DNA of 60,886 nt from Xenorhabdus hominickii (GTDB lineage: Bacteria > Pseudomonadota > Gammaproteobacteria > Enterobacterales > Enterobacteriaceae), in contig NZ_NJAI01000004.1 in assembly GCF_002632725.1 (NCBI RefSeq), positions 138,439 through 199,324 on the forward strand, read 5' to 3'. The notes under the pieces were generated by a model. It saw only the letters and a list, made by a program, of their open reading frames with translations, ran no database searches and was not told the DNA's origin. A program made the translations under genes and the position numbers. Positions 10,509 to 17,590 of this stretch are shown here, one piece after another. Each line of letters opens with the position of its first letter. Within the stretch, counting starts at the first letter, position 1.

Positions 10509-11705
10509 TTAACGCATACTGACCAGCGTTTGCAGGATTTGGTCCTGCGTCTTGATGGTCTGAGCGTTGGATTGATAGTTACGCTGGGCGACAATCATAT
10601 TGACCAGCTCTTGGCTCATGTCCACATTAGAAGACTCCAGCGCACCGCTGATTAGCTTACCGAAGTTACCGGAAGCTGCTGTACCCACAACAGGGCTACC
10701 AGATGCACTGGATTCCGCCCAGACGTTATCGCCTTGCGCAGCCAAACCTTCAGGATTGGAGAAATTAGCCAGCACCACCTGACCTAAAACGAGTGTCTTA
10801 TCGTTGGAGTAAAGACCGTAAATTTTACCGTCGTTATCTATGCGATAATTGGTGAAATGACCAGGTTCATAGCCATCTTGCTTTGGCGGAGAGATGGAAT
10901 TTTGAGCAATACTCTGCTGCTTACTACCGTTGAAATCAATACTGATTTCTGCAGGCTCAGAACCATTCAGGGCTGGTATTGTAAATTTGAATGGATCAAT
11001 AGTACCCATTTGGCCACTAGTACTGAATGCAAATTCCCCCAATGGTTTGGCTTCAGAACCCACTACAGAAGTATCCTGAGCATGAACTTGCCATTTATTG
11101 TTTTCTGTTTTAACAAAAAACACATTGAGATCGTGCTGATTGCCCAAGCTATCGAAAACTTGAAGTGGAGCGCTGTAATTAAAAGTATCCTTATTGCTTG
11201 GATCAAATTTATCTTTGATAGCTGTATCCATCGAGTTCAGATTAGCTTGCAACTTGGCCTCTTTTGTTGCTTTCGCATCCAGCATCGTTGTTGGAACCGA
11301 AATTGGCCCCACTGCACCACCCTGTTGAATTTCTCCATTTACCGCCGGATATCCCGTCAGTTTCATACCCTGCATATTGATCAAATTACGGTCTGCGTCC
11401 ATTTTGAACTGACCGTTACGGGAATAGAAAGTATTACCGTTAGAATCCAGCATGCGGAAAAAACCGCCCTGTGTGATAGCCATATCCAACTGACGGTTAG
11501 TCGTGGTGGTTGAGCCGTCTTTAAAGTTCTGAACCATGCCAGAAACCTTAACACCTAAACCAACCTCTGAGCCGCTGAAAACGTCCGCAAAAGCAGCGGA
11601 GCTGGATTTAAAGCCGAATGTCGCCGAGTTTGCAATATTATTACCAATAACATCCAAGTTACTCGCTGCGGCATTTAAGCCACTGACTGCTTGTGAAAAA
11701 GCCAT
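10509..11705 (-). CDS. flgE: Flagellar hook protein FlgE
   Basis: 398 residues (E. coli about 402). N-terminal MAFSQAVSGLNAAASNLDVIGNNIANSATFGFKSS and C-terminal SSNVDMSQELVNMIVAQRNYQSNAQTIKTQDQILQTL are the conserved terminal helices. The central region carries the surface domains and is more diverged. It is the building block of the universal-joint hook. It needs the FlgD cap encoded immediately upstream, with a gap of 12 bp. Confidence 0.97.
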   Translation of the reverse strand: MAFSQAVSGLNAAASNLDVIGNNIANSATFGFKSSSAAFADVFSGSEVGLGVKVSGMVQNFKDGSTTTTNRQLDMAITQGGFFRMLDSNGNTFYSRNGQFKMDADRNLINMQGMKLTGYPAVNGEIQQGGAVGPISVPTTMLDAKATKEAKLQANLNSMDTAIKDKFDPSNKDTFNYSAPLQVFDSLGNQHDLNVFFVKTENNKWQVHAQDTSVVGSEAKPLGEFAFSTSGQMGTIDPFKFTIPALNGSEPAEISIDFNGSKQQSIAQNSISPPKQDGYEPGHFTNYRIDNDGKIYGLYSNDKTLVLGQVVLANFSNPEGLAAQGDNVWAESSASGSPVVGTAASGNFGKLISGALESSNVDMSQELVNMIVAQRNYQSNAQTIKTQDQILQTLVSMR

Positions 11706-11717
11706 TATGTCCTCCGT

Positions 11718-12416
11718 TTAATAAAGAATCTGACGAACTTTATCCATGGTTACCGTACCCGCCAGCCCTAAATCTAATTTAGTGCCATCCTCACCCCGCG
11801 TGACGCCGTGTACCACGGCATAAGTCAGCGGAAGTGTCACCAACGCTTGATCTTGATAGCTTGCGGAAACAGTGAAGCTATATGCACTGTTTGCCACGTC
11901 CTTGCCATCTGCGCCTTTACCATCCCATATGAAGCTATGGACACCGGCATTCAATTTACCGAAATCCAACTCCTGCACCACCGCGCCATTTTTATCTGTA
12001 ATTGTCACTTTGACGCTATCGGCCGGTCGAGTCAGCTCAAGGCCAAACGGCGTTGCGCTGATTCCATCTTCTTCATTGGAACCGACTAAAATCTTATTGC
12101 CCTGCGTCAAGACACCGCGACCAATCAGCAATGTCGTTTGCATCGCCTGATTGCCTTCCATTTGCCCGACAACCGCCCCCAGCGTTTTATTGAGTTTTTC
12201 AACGCCCTGAACGGTGCTAATCTGTGCAAGCTGAGTAGTCAGCTCATTATTTTGCATCGGATTGGTGGGGTCTTGGTTCTTGAGCTGCGCGACCAATAAG
12301 TTCAAGAAGTTATCTTTGATGTCGCCACTATTTTGTGACTGTTGTTGAGTGACAGCAGCGAGTTCACCTACCGTCGAATTGTCTAATGAATCATTAATTG
12401 AAGTGGTAACTGCCAT
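11718..12416 (-). CDS. flgD: Hook-capping protein FlgD
   Basis: 232 residues. The N-terminal part has NFLNLLVAQLKNQDPTNPMQNNELTTQLAQISTVQGVEKLN, the conserved FlgD segment. A C-terminal Ig/tudor-like domain follows, with the FlgD FnIII-type segment FIWDGKGADGKDV. It sits transiently at the hook tip and directs FlgE assembly. It is placed between flgC and flgE as in other enterobacteria. Confidence 0.95.
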   Translation of the reverse strand: MAVTTSINDSLDNSTVGELAAVTQQQSQNSGDIKDNFLNLLVAQLKNQDPTNPMQNNELTTQLAQISTVQGVEKLNKTLGAVVGQMEGNQAMQTTLLIGRGVLTQGNKILVGSNEEDGISATPFGLELTRPADSVKVTITDKNGAVVQELDFGKLNAGVHSFIWDGKGADGKDVANSAYSFTVSASYQDQALVTLPLTYAVVHGVTRGEDGTKLDLGLAGTVTMDKVRQILY

Positions 12417-12429
12417 AACGGAATTCCTG

Positions 12430-12840
12430 TTACTGACCCAGGGTCAGCGTTTTCAACATAATGGACTTGGTTGTGTTAAGCACTTCAACATTTGCCTGAT
12501 AGCTACGGGATGCAGAGATAGTGTTGACCATTTCCCCGACCACATCCACATTTGGCATACGTACATACCCTTTTTCATCTGCCAGTGGATTACCCGGCTG
12601 ATATTCAAGGCGAAAAGGCGTAGGATCATCCACCACTTCGCTGACACGCACACCACCGATCTCCTGCCCTGCGGGTGCGGCAACGCGAAATACCACTTGT
12701 TTGGCGCGATAAGGCTCCCCATCCGGCCCGACAACGCTATCGGCATTCGCCATATTGCTGGCGCTAACGTTCAGTCGCTGGGACTGAGCGGAAAGCGCGG
12801 AGCCGGCAATATCAAAAATACTGAGTAGAGACATTCCCAT
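12430..12840 (-). CDS. flgC: Proximal rod protein FlgC
   Basis: 136 residues, near the family norm of 134. It contains [33 protein letters not shown] at the N-terminus and [28 protein letters not shown] at the C-terminus. The start codon overlaps the flgB stop by a base, indicating translational coupling. It forms part of the proximal rod. Confidence 0.96.
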   Translation of the reverse strand: MGMSLLSIFDIAGSALSAQSQRLNVSASNMANADSVVGPDGEPYRAKQVVFRVAAPAGQEIGGVRVSEVVDDPTPFRLEYQPGNPLADEKGYVRMPNVDVVGEMVNTISASRSYQANVEVLNTTKSIMLKTLTLGQ

Positions 12841-13256
12841 TATCCTTGTGACTGTAGAACTGACATCATGCTTTTGATCTGCGCATTTGTCATCGTAAGT
12901 TCGGCCTGATATTTCAGACTGTTATCTGCGAAATTGCTGCGTTCCATATCCATGTCAACGGTATTTCCATCCATTGCCGTCTGGTGAGGTAACCGATACA
13001 GCAGATCCATCTCCAGACGTTTTTGAGGTTGAACGGGAATATGTCGATCGGAAGTCAGAGTTAGCCCAATTCCATTCCCCGTTACACGACCATGTGCCAT
13101 CACCTTTTTCAGTTGAGCAGCAAAATCGATATCACGCGCCTGATAGCCTGGGGTATCCGCATTGGCGATATTGGCAGACAAAATTTCCTGCCGCTGGTTA
13201 CGGAGTGCCAGCGATTCTTGTCGAAATTGAAAGGCGGCATCTAATTTATCGAGCAT
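12840..13256 (-). CDS. flgB: Proximal rod protein FlgB
   Basis: 138 residues. The N-terminus ([45 protein letters not shown]) is the FlgB signature, and a C-terminal helix has [20 protein letters not shown]. It is the first gene of the flgBCDEFGHIJ(KL) operon and joins the rod to the MS ring/export gate. It is divergent from flgA, and an FlhD4C2-like operator lies in the 216-bp gap. Confidence 0.96.
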   Translation of the reverse strand: MLDKLDAAFQFRQESLALRNQRQEILSANIANADTPGYQARDIDFAAQLKKVMAHGRVTGNGIGLTLTSDRHIPVQPQKRLEMDLLYRLPHQTAMDGNTVDMDMERSNFADNSLKYQAELTMTNAQIKSMMSVLQSQG

Positions 13257-13337
13257 ATTCCTCCCCTGGGTCTGTTCGTAAAATCTATTGGGTATAAGCT
13301 CTAAGCAGCTAACAGAATAAACGTAGAAAAAAAAGGT

Positions 13338-13380
13338 AATTCGAAGAATAGATACAAATTGGATTGCTATTTATCCCATT
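13338..13380. promoter_or_regulatory. FlhD4C2-type operator between flgB and flgA
   Basis: TGCTATTTATCCCATT at 13365-13380 matches the FlhDC half-site CGCTATTTnTGCCATT at nearly all positions. Eleven bases away, AATTCGAAGAATAGAT at 13338-13353 is a weaker copy of the other half-site, AATnGCAnAAATAGCG. The inverted arrangement and spacing fit the known class II operator of enterobacteria, where FlhDC activates both divergent flg transcripts. Confidence 0.65.
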
Positions 13381-13472
13381 AACGAATAATCAACCGCGTT
13401 ACACTATTAACATCTAACAGGTACTGAATATTTTTTGAAATCATGGTTCGCTAACAGGGTCAAGGTGGTTAA

Positions 13473-14144
13473 ATGCCTGCATTAAAATTTATCGGGTTCC
13501 TTAGCTTTTTCCTTAATCTATTTTTTAGCTGTTCTTTGGTGTGGGGAAACAACTTACCGCAATCAATAAATGAGTATTTCAGGCAGCTCCATCATACTGC
13601 TGACCATAAAGTCTCCATAGAAATCAAAACGCCTAAGCAACAATGGCCGGTCTGTGAATTTCCTGAAATACAGCCTTCACTGAGTAACAGAAACTGGGGC
13701 AATCTTTCTATCCCCGTACACTGCGGCCAACAACGCCGTTTTATTCAGGTATACGTCAATGTCACTGGCCCATATTTAGTTTCGAAGCGAATTATTAACC
13801 GCAATGCGGTACTGACTGAAAAAGATTTTCAGATAAAAACAGGTGCGTTGGATAAGTTACCAAATGACATAATCCGTAACAGAAAGGCCATACAAAATGG
13901 TGTTGCTATCCGTAACATTCCTGCCGGACAATTCATCACACGCAATATGATTCGGCGTCCATGGGCGATTAAAGCTGGACAAAATGTGGTCATCACCGTA
14001 GATGGACATCATTTTCAAGTGCGTTACGAAGGAAAAGCGATTAACAACGCCGCGAGTTTTGATAATATCCGTGTCCGCTTGGTTTCTGGGCAGATTATCA
14101 CTGGTGAAGCCCAAGAAAATGGTAGTGTAAAAATGATGTTATAA
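13473..14144 (+). CDS. flgA: Flagellar P-ring chaperone FlgA
   Basis: 223 residues with a cleavable N-terminal hydrophobic signal (residues 5-25). The C-terminal SAF-like domain has YLVSKRIINRNAVLTEKDFQIKTG, NIPAGQFITRNMI and RPWAIKAGQNVVITVDGHHFQV, typical of FlgA. It acts in the periplasm to help FlgI form the P ring. The start is supported by CAAGGTGG upstream of the ATG. It is transcribed away from flgB and ahead of flgMN, the usual enterobacterial arrangement. Confidence 0.95.
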   Translation: MPALKFIGFLSFFLNLFFSCSLVWGNNLPQSINEYFRQLHHTADHKVSIEIKTPKQQWPVCEFPEIQPSLSNRNWGNLSIPVHCGQQRRFIQVYVNVTGPYLVSKRIINRNAVLTEKDFQIKTGALDKLPNDIIRNRKAIQNGVAIRNIPAGQFITRNMIRRPWAIKAGQNVVITVDGHHFQVRYEGKAINNAASFDNIRVRLVSGQIITGEAQENGSVKMML

Positions 14145-14149
14145 ATGGC

Positions 14150-14176
14150 TAAAGTTTTATTTCTTCAAGCCGATAT
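14150..14176 (+). promoter_or_regulatory. Sigma-28 (FliA) promoter of flgMN
   Basis: TAAAGTTT at 14150-14157, an 11-base spacer, then GCCGATAT at 14169-14176. The -35 element is a perfect consensus and the -10 element has one mismatch. It begins just after the flgA stop, about 90 bp upstream of flgM. Autoregulated flgM expression by FliA is the known enterobacterial pattern. Confidence 0.88.
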
Positions 14177-14266
14177 AACCAACAGACCATGATTTACAGG
14201 CATGCCAGCGGTATATCGCCTGCTACCTAAGACAAATAAATAGTGCCTGATTAAAGGATTACGATT

Positions 14267-14566
14267 ATGAGTATTGAACGCACTCAACCTCTACTGGCTA
14301 TTGCTGCTGTACAACAACGCAATGCCAATGAAGGTGCTCAAAGCACTCGCAGAACTGTGGCTGTCGCAGAAAAAAGCGCAGATACACAAGTCAAGCTGAG
14401 CGAAGCGCAGAAAAAGCTCGTTCAGCCAAGTAGCCAGGATATTAATATCCAGAAAGTACAACAATTAAAAGAAGCCATTGCAAAGGGAACTCTGACAATG
14501 GACAGCGGTAAAATTGCTGATGCCTTATTCAGAGAATCCCTTGAAAATATGGAATATGATAAATAA
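14267..14566 (+). CDS. flgM: Anti-sigma-28 factor FlgM
   Basis: 99 residues. The N-terminal MSIERTQPL and the C-terminal sigma-binding half (DINIQKVQQLKEAIAKGTLTMDSGKIADALFRESLE) match FlgM. It holds FliA inactive until the hook is complete and FlgM is exported. It has a strong ribosome site (AAAGGATTACGATT before ATG). It is followed by flgN with a 25-bp gap and lies downstream of both flgA and a sigma-28 promoter, so it should be made from class II and class III transcripts. Confidence 0.95.
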   Translation: MSIERTQPLLAIAAVQQRNANEGAQSTRRTVAVAEKSADTQVKLSEAQKKLVQPSSQDINIQKVQQLKEAIAKGTLTMDSGKIADALFRESLENMEYDK

Positions 14567-14591
14567 ACCATCGAATAGTAAAGAGCCATAA

Positions 14592-15032
14592 ATGGAAGAA
14601 CTTCAACTCTTGCTTGAACAGCAAAGTGCGCACTTAAATTCGCTTTCGCAAACTATGGCAGAAGAGCAGCGCATATTAAGCGAAGGCTTTATTGAAGCAA
14701 ATCATTTACATCGAGTGACAGAACAAAAAACATTTTTTCTGGCCGCACTCGATCACGCAGAACGCAAGCGACAGCAATTAAGTGAAATGCTAAAAATAAA
14801 CGCACCTTATGCCGGCCACGAAAGATTGGCAATATTATGGAGCCAAATTAGCCAAACGGTTGAGCGTATCCGCAATTTAAATGTACATAATGGATTTTTG
14901 CTGAATCAGCATATTGAGTTGAACAGTAAAGCAATCGCTTTTCTGAAAAGTCACCACAGCCCTTCTCTCTATGGTGCCGATGGACAAGCCCGCCATAATT
15001 CAGCGCTATCAGGTCACAAGATCAGCGTTTGA
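14592..15032 (+). CDS. flgN: Flagellar export chaperone FlgN
   Basis: 146 residues, mostly helical, acidic N-terminus (MEELQLLLEQQSAHLNSLSQTMAEEQRIL). The C-terminal part has LNVHNGFLLNQHIELNSKAIAFLK, the FlgN substrate-binding helix. It binds FlgK and FlgL and delivers them to the export gate. Position after flgM and length near 140 support the call. A terminator follows at 15070. Confidence 0.92.
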   Translation: MEELQLLLEQQSAHLNSLSQTMAEEQRILSEGFIEANHLHRVTEQKTFFLAALDHAERKRQQLSEMLKINAPYAGHERLAILWSQISQTVERIRNLNVHNGFLLNQHIELNSKAIAFLKSHHSPSLYGADGQARHNSALSGHKISV

Positions 15033-15069
15033 TTGTTCGTTATATTAACTGCTTTGAGCAGTAACATCT

Positions 15070-15112
15070 ACAGACCTCTTGATTTATCAGCAATAATAAG
15101 AGGTCTGTTTCT
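15070..15112 (+). terminator. Rho-independent terminator after flgN
   Basis: ACAGACCTCTT and AAGAGGTCTGT form an 11-bp stem around a 17-base loop, followed by TTTCTGTG. It lies 38 bp after the flgN stop. The opposite strand shows no comparable T run. Confidence 0.75.
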
Positions 15113-15209
15113 GTGTGTTCCTATTTCCTTAATTTTTCAAGTCTTAGCAATGTTGGCGGCACTCATTTACCTTTTAAATATCATTACCTCTATAGAAAAT
15201 ATTATTCAT

Positions 15210-15953
15210 TTAAATATCCTCCTTGAAAGAATGAATATCTTTTAAAGCGTTATTCAATATGCAACTATTTTTAGTTTCAAGATCAAATCGTGGTTTAAAT
15301 ATAGATACAAGCCTAACTTTTTGAGAACTTCCCAATTTAACACTCATTATATTAAAACCACCTTCAATAGTATATGGTGTAATTCTAGCAATACCGAATT
15401 GAAATAACCCACCACCAACATTAGGATCAAATATAAAGAAATTGGAATTTTCCCAAACAATAAACCCCGTATGATTGCCCCCTATAGATCTACCAACACT
15501 TATTGCGTCCTGCCTATCTTTAAAACTAGTACAAAATAAATATTGAGACGATAGCCCTTTAATTGAATCACATGCATAAAGGTAAGCCAAAGCGAAACCC
15601 GAACCATCAAAAGAATAAAAAAAATCGCCAAAAGGATATTTTTCGTATGATTGATATTTTAATTGAAGAGTTGAAATTATTTGCTCTAAATGACTAAAGT
15701 TTCCCATCACTGTTGGTTCTAAAGTCATTGGGTTTCTTGTCATTTTAAGCATCTTTGCATACATCTCTGTTAACTGAAATGCTCTTTCCGGTGACAAACT
15801 TTCTGATTCGCACTCATATAAATTTGCTAAGATATATAAAGAAATACCTATGCATTTTCCACATCCACAGGGAACTTTTGGATTACATTCAGTCAAACCA
15901 TGGTGACTGTGCTTACAAAGAAATTGGTTAAATTTAAAAAATTTCTGACTCAT
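15210..15953 (-). CDS. Putative YopT-like (C58-type) cysteine protease or effector
   Basis: Starting at the ATG at 15953, preceded by AGAAGG seven bases upstream, the protein has 247 residues. An upstream ATG at 15995 has no spaced ribosome site. A Cys-His-Asp pattern like that of the YopT/AvrPphB family is visible: C34 in GKCIGIS, H161 in GGNHTGF, and D176 in FFIFDPNVGG, fifteen residues after the His. The FDPN-x-G motif after a His strand is the most telling match. N-terminal C/H-rich residues 13-34 (LCKHSHHG...CNPKVPCGCGKC) could alternatively bind metal. YopT-family proteases cleave prenylated Rho GTPases in host cells, and Photorhabdus has a member, LopT. I see no secretion signal and no chaperone gene. 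It lies between flgN and flhA and is AT-rich, which suggests acquisition. The fold and substrate are inferred only. Confidence 0.55.
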   Translation of the reverse strand: MSQKFFKFNQFLCKHSHHGLTECNPKVPCGCGKCIGISLYILANLYECESESLSPERAFQLTEMYAKMLKMTRNPMTLEPTVMGNFSHLEQIISTLQLKYQSYEKYPFGDFFYSFDGSGFALAYLYACDSIKGLSSQYLFCTSFKDRQDAISVGRSIGGNHTGFIVWENSNFFIFDPNVGGGLFQFGIARITPYTIEGGFNIMSVKLGSSQKVRLVSIFKPRFDLETKNSCILNNALKDIHSFKEDI

Positions 15954-16790
15954 AAGAACACCTTCTAAGATAGTGGACTCATCGATGTCTATCATCTCTC
16001 AATTAGATATGAATCTAATCCTATCTGGATTTATAAGAATCTATATACTCGGTATTCATATTGTTTTCAATATAAAACAAAAAAACATATTTTTATTTAT
16101 CAATAAAATAAATTGTTTAATTAATTAAAATTAAACAATTATTACTACAATTTCATCATGTATAAATTAAATACATTAAACTTACAACTAAACATTACCT
16201 AATAGCTACAATTATTTAAATTTAATCATCAAACCTTACTGTCGATAGCGGCGGGGAATTCGCCCCAAAGAGATTAAATTGTGCTTTTGCATTTCCCTGT
16301 TTTGCTAATTGAATATACCATTTTGCAACTTCATTATAATTTTTTAACACCTAATCCCTTATCATATAAAACTCCTATTTTATATTTGGTATCCTTAGCC
16401 CCTTGCTTGGCTATTTAGATGATTTATTTTCAATATTCTTGCTGATTTAGAAATTTTTTCTATAACTCCATAACTTAGTTCAATAGTTAAATCGCTCTCA
16501 CCCAAAATATGATACATCACCCTGTCAATTTTATAAAACCAATCGATAAACCCTACTCTTTAAGATTAATAGCCATCTCAAACAATGAAAAATTAACATT
16601 ACAATGTTAATTACTCAGAACATCTCAAAATAGTGCTCAACAGGAAGAATATGTCTCTGTAAGTTATAGTGATATTATATGCAGACACCATTCTGCTGGA
16701 ACAGCAGGCTATAGTGTAAGAGAAAAAAGTGTTTATTGAAGAAAATATAATAAAGCAAGATGCAAAAATTTTGCTTTACACTTTTATGTA
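15954..16790. other. AT-rich gap with gene debris
   Basis: About 840 bp with no intact gene. A Sel1-repeat gene remnant lies at 16222-16420 on the minus strand. The next 140 bp upstream on that strand carry an open stretch (FIDWFYKIDRV, ILGESDLTIELSYGVIEK) that may be the 5' part of the same decayed gene. A perfect 10-bp inverted repeat AATTAACATT/AATGTTAATT with a 2-bp centre lies at 16591-16612. Its role is unknown. Confidence 0.5.
16222..16420 (-). pseudogene. Remnant of a Sel1/TPR-like repeat protein gene
   Basis: Minus-strand codons give AKQGAKDTKYKIG, then VLYDKGLGVKK, a one-base shift in an A run, then NYNEVAKWYIQLAKQGNAKAQF ending in NLFGANSPP...RFDD. The pattern Y-x-x-G-x-G-V-x-x-N-Y-x-x-A-x-x-W-Y-x-x-L-A-x-Q-G-x-A-x-A-Q is the Sel1 repeat consensus. 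The frameshift and lack of a start show that it is broken. It lies between the YopT-like gene and the DUF4291 gene. Confidence 0.6.
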
Positions 16791-17366
16791 TCATAACCCA
16801 AGGTAAATTTTTTCTTCTGGCAAAAGTTTTTTAGCCATATCCAGCTTATTATTTTTCACCAACTCATGAATATGATACACCCTATCGGTAATATCTGTAA
16901 CATTAGTAATCCATTGATTAACATAGCTATTTAAAGCTTGATTGCGCAGCCCAATCTGGATTGTTCTTTGCTCTAGCTTATTCAACGAAATATCCCGCTC
17001 TGGATCCCATTGAATTACAACATCACTGTTCTGCACTTTCTCTTCCCAGATTTCCATTGAATTGAAAAATTCAGGATCAAAATGACTGATTACACCTTGT
17101 TGGATAATCTGTTTGAATCCTTCATGTGTCAGGTCAATCGCTAGAATTCTTTTCTGACCATCATCCTTCTTTGCCCAACCGGATCGGTACATCATCCATA
17201 AGAAGGAGGGCTTGATCCATGTCATGCGAGTCATGCTAAAAGGTGGGGAAATAAAAGTGCCGTGTTTAATGGTGCTGTCAGCAATTGAATCGGAATAAGC
17301 CTGATATACCCTGATATATTGATCAGTATAATTAGCTCTAATTGGGTTATTTTTATGTGAAAACAT
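16791..17366 (-). CDS. DUF4291 domain protein
   Basis: 191 residues. The segments IRANYTDQYIRVYQAYSDSIAD, RMTWIKPSFLWMMYRSGWAKKDDGQKRILAIDL, VVIQWDPERD and RTIQIGLRN are hallmarks of DUF4291 proteins, which are widespread and uncharacterised. It is transcribed in the same direction as flhA but 220 bp downstream of it, beyond a hairpin, so it is probably a separate unit. It occupies the place where flhE would be expected. Confidence 0.85.
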   Translation of the reverse strand: MFSHKNNPIRANYTDQYIRVYQAYSDSIADSTIKHGTFISPPFSMTRMTWIKPSFLWMMYRSGWAKKDDGQKRILAIDLTHEGFKQIIQQGVISHFDPEFFNSMEIWEEKVQNSDVVIQWDPERDISLNKLEQRTIQIGLRNQALNSYVNQWITNVTDITDRVYHIHELVKNNKLDMAKKLLPEEKIYLGL

Positions 17367-17543
17367 ATTATCCTTGTTTGTTATAATGTAATAGATATTT
17401 TTGAAAAAATAGAAAATTCTGATACAGCTAATATATGGTATATCAAATATTGCACTAATAATAGAATAAATATTGTTCGTTTTATTCTTCAGATTGCTGG
17501 TAAAAATAATTTAAAATATAAAGGGAATATAGAAGAATGATTG

Positions 17544-17572
17544 ACCAACCTTATCAAAATAATAAGGTTGGT
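17544..17572 (-). terminator. Hairpin terminator after flhA
   Basis: ACCAACCTTAT and ATAAGGTTGGT form an 11-bp perfect stem with a 7-base loop, followed on the minus strand by CAATCATTCTTC. The U tract is poor, but the position 20 bp after the flhA stop fits termination of flhBA. Confidence 0.6.
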
Positions 17573-17590
17573 TGTAATGGAAGTGAAAGC

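Noticed and set aside
15033..15245. 70-codon hydrophobic frame after flgN
   Set aside because: It runs straight through the flgN terminator hairpin, lacks an ATG and a ribosome site, and overlaps the end of the YopT-like gene on the other strand.
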